A stretch of DNA of 64,000 bases, from NCBI GenBank assembly GCA_027886185.1, contig WOAB01000619.1:4154001-4218000 (forward strand). Reading direction: 5' to 3'. Shown piece after piece: positions 43,921 through 55,433 of the stretch; the stretch's first letter is position 1, and each line of letters begins with the position of its first letter. The translations under genes were made by a program, and so were the position numbers. The stretch is from Rheum nobile (lineage: Eukaryota > Streptophyta > Magnoliopsida > Caryophyllales > Polygonaceae). The notes beneath the pieces were generated by a model. It made no database searches. It had not been told where the DNA came from and saw only the letters and a program-made list of their open reading frames with translations.

Positions 43921-44580
43921 TTTTACCACGGTTCCGTATTTTTTCGTGGTAAATGAGAATGTATGGCATTATTACCCCGGTTCTTTACACAACCGTGGTA
44001 ATTTTACAATTATTTTTACCACGGTTCCGTATTTTTTCGTGGTAAATGAGAATGTATGGCATTATTACCCCGGTTCTTTACACAACCGTGGTAATTTTAC
44101 AATTATTTTTACCACGGTTCCGTATTTTTTCGTGGTAAATGAGAATGTATGGCATTATTACCCCGGTTCTTTACACAACCGTGGTAATTTTACAATTACT
44201 TTTACCACGGTTGCGTATTTTTTCGTGGTAAATGAGAATGTATGGCATTATTATCCCGGTTTTTTACACAACCGTGGTAATTTTACAATTACTTTTACCA
44301 CGGTTCTGTATTTTTTTGTGGTAAATGAGAATGTATGATATTATTACCCCGGTTCTTTAAACAACTGTGGTAATTGTACAATTACTTTTACCACGGTTTC
44401 GTATTTTTTCGTGGTAAATGAGAATGTTTGACACTATTACCCCGGTTCTTTAAACAACCATGGTAATTTTTACAATTACTTTGACCATGGTTCCATATTT
44501 TTTCGTGATAAATGAGAATGTTTGGAACTATTACCTCGGTTCTTTATACAACAGTGGTAAAATTTTACACTTTCTTTTAC
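43921..44580 (+). repeat. 93-bp minisatellite at the left end of CACTA2
   Basis: About seven units with period 93 (ACCACGG at 43925, 44018, 44111 and onward). The first three are almost identical, and later ones drift toward the interior. Each unit carries ACCACGGTT and, 60 bp on, AACCGTGGTA, so each can fold on itself. The 143-codon open frame through the array is a by-product of a period divisible by three. Confidence 0.93.
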
Positions 44581-44931
44581 CCCTATTTTTTCTAGTGAAA
44601 ACTAAATTAACTCAAACCTAGCCCGCCCGCCCCCCTCTTCTTCTTCTTCGCCCCTCTCTCTTCTCTTCCTCAACTCAGCATTCCCATAACCCGCAACTGT
44701 CCCCTGCATTCTGCAATAGGTTGGACGAGGCGAGGACGATGGCGTGCAGACAAGGCGAGGACGACGGCTTGCGGACGAGGCGAGGATGGCGAGCACCGCG
44801 TAGGACGACGAGCAGACGAGGTGGTGCACTAGTGTCAACTGTTGTCGCTGAGTAGAGTAGTTGTGCAAATTTCAGCCTTTGAGGTATAGTAAATTTCAGC
44901 CTCATGTATTTTCTGTCAAATAAAATGACAG

Positions 44932-45031
44932 CTTCATAACAACAGATGGACTTGAATCTGCCATGAAGGAGTATGGAATTGTTGATGAATCCAGTATCAA
45001 GGAGATCTTATCAGAGGTGGATACCGATAAT
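44932..45031 (+). pseudogene. captured calcium-dependent protein kinase exon (EF-hand part)
   Basis: Translates as ITTDGLESAMKEYGIVDESS, continuing IKEILSEVDTDN, then GTAAGT at the position where plant CDPK genes have an intron. This is the end of one EF-hand and the helix leading to the next in the calmodulin-like domain. A shorter copy of the same piece (GAATCCAGCATCAAGGAGATC) recurs at 46949-46969. Confidence 0.82.
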
Positions 45032-45086
45032 GTAAGTTGATCGGATTCAGAAATAACATTCAGAATTGCCTAACTATAAAAATACA

Positions 45087-45316
45087 CTAGTACAAAATAT
45101 TCATTTCTCGAGAATTACTTCTCAAAGATTTTTTAAAACCCCAGTTAAAAAATATACGGTCAGGAGTTTTGATAAATGACCGCCGAGAGTTATACGATAA
45201 TAATTGTTTTTTTAAATTTAAAATATCTCTCGGAAATTTTTATTTAACCCACTTAAAATAATCAATCAATCTCAGGATTTAGGGATAAAACACCCGAGAG
45301 AAATCTAACCTAGGTA
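45087..45316. mobile_element. end of a different CACTA-type element nested in CACTA2
   Basis: Starts CACTAGTACAAAATATTC and contains TCTCGAGAA/TCTCGG motifs in both orientations near 45110, 45160, 45225 and 45295. I could not find its other terminus. Confidence 0.45.
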
Positions 45317-46406
45317 ATATTCTTCTGCTCCTTCGATCTGGCGCCGCGACCCTTCAACACCAATTGCGGGATGTGGTTTTCCAGTTGCTTTGTTCGCCAG
45401 ACCGCTACCGCTTAGTCGTCGATTTCTTAGGATGCCATCTTCACCCTTGCTGTCGGAGCAGTCGCCCAACCGCTTCCACTCCGTCGTTGATTGCTCGACG
45501 CTGCCATCGGTATCCTCCCATTGGATTTCTGGTTGTCCTCTGCAATTTATGTGGATTTCCTGCTTGTCCTCTGCAATATTGCTCTAGCCTTTCAAAGAAA
45601 CTGTAAGTCTTCTTATCCTCTGTAATTTCCTGCTCAATTTTGCTTAATTAGTATAATTGAGATATTTGAACACTCATTGACCACTACTAGTAACAGTATA
45701 TGATTTGAACCCTAACTTAGATATAAATTAACTTGAAATTACTAGAAACTTGAGTGTAGAATTGCATATCTCATAGGGTTTTTATGTTATATAACTTCAC
45801 TCTTGGAACTAGCTAGTACAAAAAATTCTCATGTTGTTAAACCAAATTGCCTAATCTACAAGTATACTATTGTACGGGCTACGGAACAAAAAGAGTAACT
45901 TGGGATTGATACTAGAAAATTTTGATTGGCTCATAATGATGATGTTTAAGAAATTGTCCAGAAGTCATATACAATGTGTATTCCTATCTAGCCATGTTAA
46001 ACGAATTTTAAAATAGTTTTGGTTGTGTATTATTACTTAGGTACATTTGAATTGGTTGTGTAATACTTAGGTCTATTTGAATTGGCTATGTAAACAAACA
46101 TTGTATCATTTTATATAATCAAATAATTGTCGGTTAAAGATTCTGTAACAACTGACTTTAGCGGATTGATTCAAGAACAATTATAGAAGACCAACCTATA
46201 AGTGTTTGGTATATAACATATAAAAATTGGAACTAAGCCTGTTAATCAGAATTTTTCAACTCATGCACCTATTAGAGGAACCATCATTTTGTTGTTGTTT
46301 CAAGCATTTGATCCAGGTATTAATTTATGATTATATACTTGCAAAGTAGTACCTTAATAAATTCACAGTACATGTTTGCTGATGTTTATTGTTTTAATGT
46401 TGTTAG

Positions 46407-46553
46407 AGGATCTTCTTCTTTTGCTCTTCGAAATGATAGAGTGGTGGAAGTCGTGGGAGAACCTGCTACGATTCACAAAGCTATTGAGCTAATTGTTTCG
46501 CAGCTTAGAAAGTTCTTGGTTGATCACACTATTATACCTTTATTTGAAATGCA
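46407..46553 (+). pseudogene. captured KH-domain gene exon 1
   Basis: After a splice-acceptor-like GTTGTTAG it reads DRVVEVVGEPATIHKAIELI, then SQLRKFLVDHTIIPLFEMQ, and ends at GTATGT. This pattern is the C-terminal part of a KH RNA-binding domain and linker in plant multi-KH proteins (FLK/PEPPER/HEN4-like group). Confidence 0.78.
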
Positions 46554-46829
46554 GGTATGTATCTACTTTGTAATCACATAAGTTCTTGTTCTTTTCTGAT
46601 GCCCTGTCCTGTTTTGAATATTTGATTTGTCCGCCGAGGAGTGATGAGACAACTTGGTTGCTAATTTTTTTAAAAAGTGGTAAATATTTTCCTATTTAGG
46701 TGTGATGACTGATGTGGTTAATATGCTAAACTTGAATGTTGTCTAGCCCTTTCTTTAATTTCTCATTTGGTGCTTTCTATGTGTTGAGTTTTTCTTTTTA
46801 AATAATCTTGGTTTGTGTAAAACCTATAG

Positions 46830-46952
46830 GTTATGCAACACATGCAAATTCCATATGTTGATGCTGTGATTGGAGCAAGTGGGTTGAATATCTGCTACGT
46901 TCGTCCTGCTAGTGGAACTACTATTACTATACAGGAAACAAGAGGCTCATGA
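46830..46952 (+). pseudogene. captured KH-domain gene exon 2
   Basis: After ACCTATAG it reads MQIPYVDAVIGASGLNICYV, then SGTTITIQETRGS and a stop. This is the start of the next KH domain; the GxxG loop is changed (GASG). The two exons and the 276-bp intron keep their order, so a genomic segment was captured, not a transcript. Confidence 0.8.
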
Positions 46953-47498
46953 ATCCAGCATCAAGGAGATCAGCGGAACTTTTTATCTTGAAAAACATTT
47001 TTGCTTGTGAGACTTCAGCCTTTCGAAGTTATGACAATACATTATTGTATGATATTTTTACATTATTTGATCGATCCATTTTTTATAAATGACAATTGTG
47101 TGTATGATATAATAAATATTATAAATTAGGTATCAAAAGATGTGCACATTTACCTCGGTTCGTGGGGTTGTAACGATTTACCACGATTCGATCAAATGTA
47201 CTACGATTCAATTTTACTGCGATTATACAATTTTACCACGGTTCAAAAATTATTTACCACGATCAATTTTACCACGGTTGTACGATTTTACTACGGTTTA
47301 TTCGCATATTAAACTGTTATATTTTTACCACGGTTGTCTCATTTACCACGGTTCAACAACCGTGGTAAATGAGACAACCGTGGTAAATGTGCAACCGTGA
47401 TAAACATGTTTACCACGACCAAGTTTATCACGGTTCATTAACCGTGATAACATTTGCAAAATAACCGTGGTAAAAAGCCTTTTTTTCCACTAGTGTGG

Positions 47499-47870
47499 CC
47501 AAATGGGTTTGTTAGCAATCCTTGATTGAAAATCAATGTGATTGGGCTTACCGTTCAGTGCTTGCTTCAGCCAGATAGAATGAGCCTTATGTCCATGATA
47601 CCAGGGTTTGTTCCCTTCAGCCAAATTCGTACAATCTTTCTTCAAAGAGTCACGATTGTTCCCTTGAGAAGAACTTTCACAACCCTCTTGGTTAGGCTAT
47701 TTTCCTTTGGCTTTGGGGCTTACGATCTGGGTATCATCAACAGAAGCCTTATTTTTGTATCCATTGCCAAATTGAGGCACAATGTTCTTCCATTTCCCTT
47801 TTTCATTCTTGGATGCAACAAACTCAATACCTTCAGCCTTCCTTTTCTGATGGATCGGCCAAGAGTCCCG
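47499..47870 (-). pseudogene. Sirevirus gag C-terminal fragment
   Basis: On the - strand reads EFVASKNEKGKWKNIVPQFG and on to KPWYHGHKAHSIWLKQALNG, then continues across CACTA2 into the knuckle at 43850. At 47870 it joins copia-A reverse transcriptase. Confidence 0.65.
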
Positions 47871-49438
47871 TGAAAGTAGACCAACTCTCCAAGAGTCCCG
47901 TGAAGGAACGCATTTTTTTTACATCCAACTGATAGATCGGCCAACCTTGGGAAAGGGCGAGAGTCAAGACTGTACGAATGGTGTCGGGCTTGACAACTGG
48001 TGAGAAGGTTTCATCATAATTGACACCTTGTTGTTGAGAGTACCCCCGAGCAACCCATCTCGACATGTGGAGGGATAAGGATCCGTATGCTCAAAATTTA
48101 TGGCGAAAAAGCCATCTCCCTTACACAACATTAGCATTCCTCGGTGTTGGTACAAGGTCCCAAGTCCTATTTCTAAAAAGAATCAAATTATTCCTTCATG
48201 GATTGAAACCATTGTCGATTTTGGAGGGCTTGTTTATGTGTTTTGGTAATAGGAGAGACGATGGAGGAGGAGAGGGTGGATATGGGGTTCAGTTTTGTGA
48301 TTCCAGATTTGGATCTGGTACACATTCGATAGTCGTTTGTGGTCAAGGGAATAATCTGTTGGGGATTATTTTGTGGGTATGTCGATCTCGGTGGGGTAGG
48401 ATTATGTGGGATTGGGTTTGTTGGGTTGGATAAGTTTGAATTATCTCATGGAGAAGATAATGGAAGGTTATGATTTGGGAAAGATGTTGGATAAGATTGA
48501 GGTGTAGGGGATCGGCTATTTGGGGATAGAATCATATCATATGTGATCGGATTGGGAGAGGAATTATGAGGCAAATTTTATGGTAGAGCCAGGTTTGTTA
48601 TGGGGGCGGTGGATTGTGCATGCAAAACCAGAGAAGGTCCGATTTGGGGCCGGTGTCAGCGGGCTCGGTTTGGTAGGGGAAGACGGTTTCATTAAGGTGG
48701 TTCGATGCATAGCCGATGAAATCGCAAGGCACACACTTGGGTGAGAGTTTGTGGGGCATGGTGGTTGACACATTCGGGTAATAAAGACACCCGAAGACAC
48801 GAAGATGACTATAGTTGGGGCTGATTTGGAAGAGAGACTCGTAAGGGTTGGTCACAGTCTGTGTTTTTGTAGGAAGCAGGTTGATAAGATGAGTGGTCGT
48901 GTTTACAGACTCGACCCAAAACCGAGCAGGAAGACGAGCTTGGAATAGGAGAGTGCGGACGACATTGTTAATGGTCCAGATCATTCTTCCAGCTTTCTCG
49001 TTTTGTTTTGATGTTTGAGGACATGAGAACCAAAATTTTATGCCATTTTGTAGAAGGAAGGAGTGAAGATTGTGATTGTCAAATTATTTTCCATGATCGC
49101 ATTGCATATTTTTGATGGAGGAATTGAATTCACTTTTCACATAGGCATGGAAATGGATTAAGTGACTCATGGTTTTAGATTCGTTGCAAAGGGGAAAAGT
49201 CCATATGTATTGACTGAAATCATCAACAATGACTAAGTAATACTTAAAACCAGAGACACTAACAATAGATGATGCCCATAGATCACAATGTATTATTTGG
49301 AAAGGGAAACTACTCTTAGACATAGAAGACTCAAAGGGAAGTTTGACATGTTTGCCTAACTGACATGCATGACAGAGCTCAACACGATCTTTATTACAAG
49401 GAATAGACTTTAAGGAAACTAATTTTTGTATGACATGG
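47871..49438 (-). pseudogene. copia-A integrase and start of reverse transcriptase
   Basis: Integrase (49084-49461: CHACQLGKHVKLPF, IHCDLWASSIVSVSGFKYYL; 48598-48984: LPARFWVESVNTTTHLINLL, then FGCLYYP) and reverse transcriptase start (47833-48066: ARGYSQQQGVNYDETFSPVV, QLDVK). It ends in a duplicated FHGTLG segment. The catalytic DD region of reverse transcriptase is missing. Confidence 0.88.
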
Positions 49439-51643
49439 TGTAATAACCCTAATTTTATCATAAGGGCATTAATGTAATTTCTAAAAAAATTATTTTTATA
49501 ATAATAAAAGTTATGAAATTTATTTTATTTCTTTTAGAGGAGTAATTCAAATTTTTATTAATTTAAGTTCAAAGGTTGGGTTATGATAATTTTTGAACAA
49601 ATAATCAAATGGGTTATAATAGTATGGGTAGAAATAAATAATTATGCATAACCATGAATGTGGTTTTGGAAATATTTAGAGATAATAATAAAGGTTTATA
49701 AGAATTATTATGTTTATCCATGTAGGGATAAAACAATAATTAACCTAGGTAGGTTATCTTTTTAAGTCATGATATATTTAAATTATGTATACTTATGTTA
49801 ATATTAATTTAAGGAAAACTTATCACTTTTAAACTAGATTATTTGAATTAAGATTAGCAAAGTGTTAATCAAGATTTGAATATGGTCAATTTTAACCTAG
49901 ATTATTTTAACCTAAATTCATTTTCCTACATCTTAATTTTGGGTTAAAATAATTATGTAAACTTAGAATAATAAAATAAATAAGTTTGGGTATTTTTTGG
50001 GATTTTTGAAAAGTGAAATAAGGGCATTTTTGCCACAACTTTATAAAGTTGGAAAAAATGTGCAATTAGGCCAAAACATGGGTGCCATGATTTGAATTTT
50101 GGTTGTCTTCTTCTACCTCAAGACAACAAAAATGCAACAGCCTTGGAGCTCCTTCAATAGCGGAATCGGCCACAATTTCAACCTCAATCTTGCAATTGAC
50201 CCATGGGCTTTCAAGTTTAGTCAATCCCGACGTAATCCCTCTAAAATCAAGATTTTTAATGCCCCATTTGGTCGAATTTCATCATTAAAGACGAACAACC
50301 CAGCCAACACGTTCAAGCCATGGAGCACACGACCATGGTGGTTTTCGGCCCAAAATTGGGCTCGATTTTGACAATTGAAGTATGGGCTTTGAAGATATAC
50401 TTATCCTAAGCCGAATCATATCAACATTGGGATTTATAACCACCTAGATTGAAGAAATTTTATCTTTAAAGGTAAAAAGCCCGGTAACTTAGAAAGTTCG
50501 GTAAAATATAAAATTCGATCTCGTTTGAGATCGGATTTTAGATGTTAGTTAGCATGAGTATTCGTAGGAACGTTATTTACCTTGCGAGGTTTAGTCGTTT
50601 CTTTCTAACTTGGTATTAGGAGGATTATCGCCCTAATACTTTTGGTCATGACCTACCCTTATTCGAATATAAGTGGTGGTGCACTTAGCTACTACCGAAA
50701 TTCGGGATTCGACCCATGATATATCTCATTGCGAGATTGGTGTGGATTAAAAGCTTTAACATAAATGCACGTTTTGGAATTAAATAAGACAAGTGTCGTT
50801 TTGCATATAATTAATATACCTTCGGGCGAGAAGTACAACATGGAACCCGCCCAGACTCTTGTCTAAAGTAAGTCTCTTTCCAATCTGGATTCACACTATG
50901 CGGTGAGGTTGGTCGATGACTCAAATTTTCAAGTAGTCGTTTTCAAAACTTTGTGTGATAATATAAACGTTCCTAAACAAATTCTTTTAATTCCCATAAG
51001 ACTCATTTTTGTTGGAGTCTTCTCTTGAATCGTTTCTTCTCTTCTGTTTCAGTAGAAGCTTATTAGTCATATACCGTTTACCGAGTTTTATTCGAGGAAC
51101 AAGGGTAGTGAGTAGTGACTATATATGACTACAAGAACCATTCTGTTTGCACCGTTGCGTAGGCTTTCATTAGACTGACCAACCGTTCATTTTCCTTGGA
51201 TGGTTGACTAGTGTCATCCGTCCTATACGGCATATCAGTGGTTGTTCTCAAACGCCTTGAAGTAACAAATCGAAGACGAAGGCTTGCAATTAAAGATTGT
51301 GATTTAAAGTAATATTATTTCTAAAGTTGTCTAGTATTGACTTAACCTTCTTAAATAAATGTAATACTTAGATAAGTTAGTCATGTACTTAGGGTTTATT
51401 TAACAAGTCTTCCGCTGTATTGTAATTTCGAATTGTGAAACTTATCTCCTCAATTTACGAGGAAGATTTAATAAAGGTTAAGTAATTCTTTTAAAAAGTC
51501 TTCCGTTATTTACTCTTTTATTATTTAATGTTTATTGATCTATTTAAGCATAATTGCTCTGATTAAAGCCTAGGATGGCTTTGGACTTTACAATCTGAGG
51601 TCATTGGCGTGTGGTACTACCGATGTAAGTCGGGGGTGTTATA
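49439..51643 (+). repeat. solo LTR of the gypsy-B/C/G family
   Basis: Starts TGTAATAACCC and ends GGGGTGTTATA, flanked by the exact 5-bp duplication CATGG (49434-49438 and 51644-51648). The last bases probably were TGTTACA before a C-to-T change. It shares blocks near 50540-50620, 50880-50920 and 51560-51640 with the other LTRs of the family. It lacks the GC palindromes. It cuts copia-A between GAG-pre-integrase and integrase. Confidence 0.92.
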
Positions 51644-53145
51644 CATGGACTCCAGGATGACCCAATCTGTAGTGCCAAATGTTGGAGGAGTGGATTTGAG
51701 AAGCAGTGAGGGCGTGAGGTGGTGATGATGTCGACTCTTTATTTGGAAGAAATGGGTAGAGTTCTCCTTGACTATTGCACCGTTGGATCACGGTCTTGGT
51801 TGGTAGATCCTTCACAGAGAAACCAAAAGGGTCAAATTCAACGAAAACATTGTTTTCTGTAGTAAATTTTCGAACAAATATAAGATTTTTGATAAGTTTA
51901 GGGATGACCAAGACATTTTGAGTTAGAGAGGTGGGTGATTGGATATGGTTGTATGGCCAAGTTTGGTGATTGGGAAGGTCTGACCATTACCGACAACATT
52001 TTTTGAAGAAAAAAAAATGCATGGATTAAAAATGGGAGAGAGTTTACATGCATTGAAAGTCATATGCGAGGAAGCGCCAATGTCCATGTACCGGTTATCG
52101 TTGTCATTTGAGGGCTGGAAAGAAATGGAGTTGAGAGCCTTGATCAATGCTTGTTGATCCTAAGACTGTTGGACAATCATTACCTGTTGTTGTTGGGGGC
52201 GTGGGGGTGCACCAAGGATTCACGGACCCCAGTTTTGATTCCAATTTGGGGTCCAGGACTGTTGCTGCTGCCAGTTTAGGGTCCAAGTCGAATAGTTCTA
52301 GTCGCCCCGACCCCCACGTCTATGTCCTCGACCGCGGCCCTACCAAATCCACCATAAGAGTTGTTGTTGTTGTTGTCGGCGGAGGAGCCAGATTGATTCA
52401 GAGCTGGTGGTTACGAATTTTGAGAGGCCAAAGCCGGTGGTGCATATGGGGCGACAATGGTGTTGAGGGTGGTCAAGAGAGGAGCGTTGTTTGCTCGCCT
52501 TGATTTTTCCAAGAGAAGAATGCTCCGGGTCTCCTGAAAGGACGAAGAGGGGCGTTGCACCGGGATGACTGTTTCCATGGTCTGAAAGTCATCATTGAGC
52601 CCTCAGATGGTTTGAAGAACTTGAGTTTCATCCAAAATTGGAGTGTCAACATCCATTAGCGAATGTTTTTAACTTCTGACAGTATGCAGTTATTCTCATG
52701 AAGCCTTGAGTAAGGCTACAGAATTGAGATTCCAAATGAATGGCTCAACTTTTCTTGTTATCTCGGAAGAGATTTTCAATGGTGGTCCGAATGGTGAAGC
52801 CCGAAGCATTCGATTTCATAAAAATGTCAAAGATGTCCATTCATTTGGACCCATAGATCCAAGAAAGGACGATGAAGACGAGCATGTTCTAGTGTTCATC
52901 AGGAGTTGAACTGGAAGGAGAGTCATCAACATGGGATTTCAGGGCAAATTTGCCTAGAGTGACAAGGAACAATTCACACCATTTATTGTAGTTTGAGGAA
53001 GAGATCGAGGTCAAGTTGGATGGGGACATGAGTTTTTATACTTGTAACGTGAAGAGCCTGAGCCTGAGCAATGGCCAAGACAGAAGGAGAGGGTGGGACG
53101 GTGGAGGCAATAGTGTCGTCAGTGGTGGGAGAAGTGGTGGGTGGT
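51644..53145 (-). pseudogene. copia-A gag, protease and GAG-pre-integrase
   Basis: From 53145 down: a gag segment with THVPIQLDLD (about 53030), WIYGS (about 52850) and NLFRDNKKSRA (about 52765), in several frames; then protease start YMDIGASSHMTFN (about 52060-52100); then FVRKFTTENNVFVEFDPFGF and WHYRLGHPGVHV (51640-51911). Many lesions. Confidence 0.85.
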
Positions 53146-53682
53146 TGATAAGGATCGCTCGTCCAATGCCCAGTTCAAGGTAAAAATGGTCCGTGCTTGC
53201 GTCTCCGAATAAGGCTCAAAACTAGATCTTTTCTGTGATTTTCTTTGGCTAGAGATTAGACGATTCAAGGGAAGTTGAGGACTGGTCTTTTTGGTTGTTT
53301 TCTAATGGTTTTGAAGGAATATGTATCCTATACTTAGGTGGATGTAACGCACCACAAAAGTAGAGAACAAGGATCAAGGAAACTTATGATATAATGCACT
53401 CAATAACGCTCAATCAACACTCGATATAACACACGAGCAAGAGGAATTCTCTAGAGAAAATTCAAAGGATCACTCTTGAGAGAACTCAGTTTCTGATAAG
53501 CTTAAAGTGAGTAACAAAGGCCAACAAGGCCAGATTAAATATGAACAAAATTGTAAGAGTTACAACTCTTGAGCTAGCTTATTCAAGACAAGGAAAATCC
53601 CTTCACTTAGCCAACTAATTACATCATTTAAATGACTTAAAATCTGAATAAACCCATCATTGATCTTGTAGAGGAATATGTC
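53146..53682 (-). repeat. element E 3' LTR, outer part
   Basis: 537 bp matching 61351 to about 61880. It is cut by gypsy-D at 53683 and continues at 59054. Confidence 0.88.
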
Positions 53683-54401
53683 TGATGTGACTCCGATCAC
53701 GACGTCACTCGGCACTACGAGTGCTATCTGAGTTATTTGAGACATTTACTATTTTTAGCAGTTTTTCGGTATTTCGCAGTTTCCTTTATTAGCAGTTTCC
53801 ATTCTTAGAATGTTTCTAAGTTTGGAAACTTATCGTTGTTAGTATTTACTATTTTAGATGTTTTCGTTTTTAGATAGTTTCTATTTTTGGATGTCGGGCC
53901 TCTCTTGTGCCAAGAGGGCCGATCCATTTATGTTTTAGGCCCATTAGGGCAAGACCTTTGTTTGGCTGCTATATAAGCCAGCCTTAAACCTAATTAATGA
54001 CAAGTTGATTTGAGAGTAAAACCTAGCGTCGCCGTTGAGCCAAGCTCCCGCCCCCTACGTCTAGCTCCTTCAACTAAGCCTTCACCGAACCTTCTTAACC
54101 AACTCCCGACCCCACGATCGAACCATCATCGAACCCAAACACTGAGCACAAACCCCTTCGAACCAACGTGGCTCTCGGCCCGAGCCGAGATCCCCCGATC
54201 GAGCCCCCTTCGCGACTTCGCAAACGCAGCAACAGAATGCAAACCGCGACCGCGGATCCAGTTCCGCGACCGCGGATTTCTTCCTACAATAGATCCCGAA
54301 CTTTAGCAAATTGTTACGATATTTCAGCGAGCAAGAGTTGTTTCGTCCGCCTTCTACCTAGATCCGCTCTGACTCGTGTTTTGGGAGACCGGAACACATC
54401 A
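53683..54401 (+). repeat. 5' LTR of gypsy-D
   Basis: Carries two perfect CCGCGACCGCGG palindromes at 54244-54255 and 54264-54275, downstream of a TATA-like GCTATATAAGCC near 53970. Confidence 0.93.
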
Positions 54402-54403
54402 AC

Positions 54404-54416
54404 TGGTATCAGATTT
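54404..54416 (+). other. primer binding site of gypsy-D
   Basis: TGGTATCAGATTT two bases inside the 5' LTR, initiator-Met tRNA type. Confidence 0.85.
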
Positions 54417-55385
54417 CAGGGGTACAAGGTTGGTCTTTTCTTTCTCGCTTTGTTCTCACGTTAAAAAAATTCAGTCTTTCATTTGCTTCCGCTATCGTTT
54501 CTTTAGTTTGTTTCGTTTGTTTCAGTTTTTGTTGTTGAAGTTGGTTGCCCCCAACAATCCCCTACCCTAGGTTGAATTTGTGGCTTCCTAAGTCCTTGTT
54601 CAAGACCGAGAGATAAAAAAAGAGCTTTTTGTGAGAAACCCTAACCCTAGTTGTGGACTTTGCTTGCCTTAAATCATATTCATCTTGCATATTTGGTTTG
54701 CTAAAGTTCTTGATTATTGTTAGAATTTTCTCTCTTGTTATTTCCTCGTTTTCATACAACAATTCCTTCTTTCTAGTCTCTGCATCAATTGCTCTTTGTC
54801 TACACTAAACACTTGTGTCAATAAAAAAAAAGGCATTCGGATATATACAAAAAAAAAACAAAAAAACAGCCAACCGAATTTGCAAAATCACAAGCCTCAG
54901 GCGCTCTCGACGAAGCCGATTCACTATTGACACAGGTCCATTAAGCTTATCCCCCCGTATTCTTTCTCTGTGGATTCTAGGATTTGCATGTTGGAATACT
55001 TCTTGCGTAGTCACTATATTTTGGCTTCTGATTTGTGAGGTTTGTATGGTTTTTGTGTTGGTTTAATCCACGCTGAGTCAGCCTAGCCACTCCGCCCTCA
55101 CGGCTTTACCCAGATTACTGACCTACGTGAGACTTTGTGGGATTGATTTGATCTAGTTTGTCGTTTTTTTTTGGTTCCCTTTTGTGTTTGTTTCTGCTCT
55201 TTCTGCGCTTGTCATGGTTTCTCCAGGGGCAGATACGGACGACACACTCGCCCCTCGCCAGGCCGCTGACAATGCTCAAGCCCGGACGCTAGAGGCGATC
55301 CTTGCAAAGCTCGCAGAAATGGACAAGAAACAGGAGGTCCTAACCGCGAAAGTAGATACACTCGCAGCGAACGCAGACAAGCACA

Positions 55386-55433
55386 CCGCGACCGCGGTAC
55401 AACCCACGACCGCGGTACAATCCGCGACCGCGG
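55386..55433 (+). repeat. GC palindromes in the gypsy-D N-terminal hinge
   Basis: CCGCGACCGCGG at 55386-55397 and 55422-55433, and CCACGACCGCGG at 55404-55415, 18 bp apart, read in frame as an Ala-Thr-Ala-Val-like repeat. Confidence 0.92.

Larger units (their letters stand above)
43887..47495. mobile_element. CACTA2, gene-capturing CACTA transposon
   Basis: Starts CACTAGTACAAAAAGGGG and ends CCTTTTTTTCCACTAGTG, with a 3-bp target duplication TGG (43884-43886, 47496-47498). Removing it rejoins the Sirevirus gag fragment to the zinc knuckle. Subterminal zones carry ACCACGGTT/AACCGTGGT motifs in both orientations: a 93-bp minisatellite on the left and irregular copies on the right (47150-47470). 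No transposase. The interior holds exon-like pieces of a calcium-dependent protein kinase and a KH-domain gene with splice sites. Confidence 0.92.
26222..47870 (-). mobile_element. Sirevirus (Ty1/copia), 5'-truncated, holding three nested elements
   Basis: On the - strand: gag C-terminal fragment (47870-47499), CCHC knuckle (43800-43860), protease start, integrase, reverse transcriptase, RNase H (to about 40389), a third open region (39777-38085) after pol, a polypurine-type block GATGATGCCAAAAAGGGGAA (37742-37761) typical of Sireviruses, then the 3' LTR, which ends at 26222. The 5' LTR and most of gag are missing: at about 47870 it joins copia-A reverse transcriptase directly. Gypsy-C (with CACTA1 inside) and CACTA2 interrupt it. 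Confidence 0.82.

Noticed and set aside
43907..44338. 143-codon open frame as a gene
   Set aside because: It is a by-product of the 93-bp minisatellite, whose period is divisible by three.
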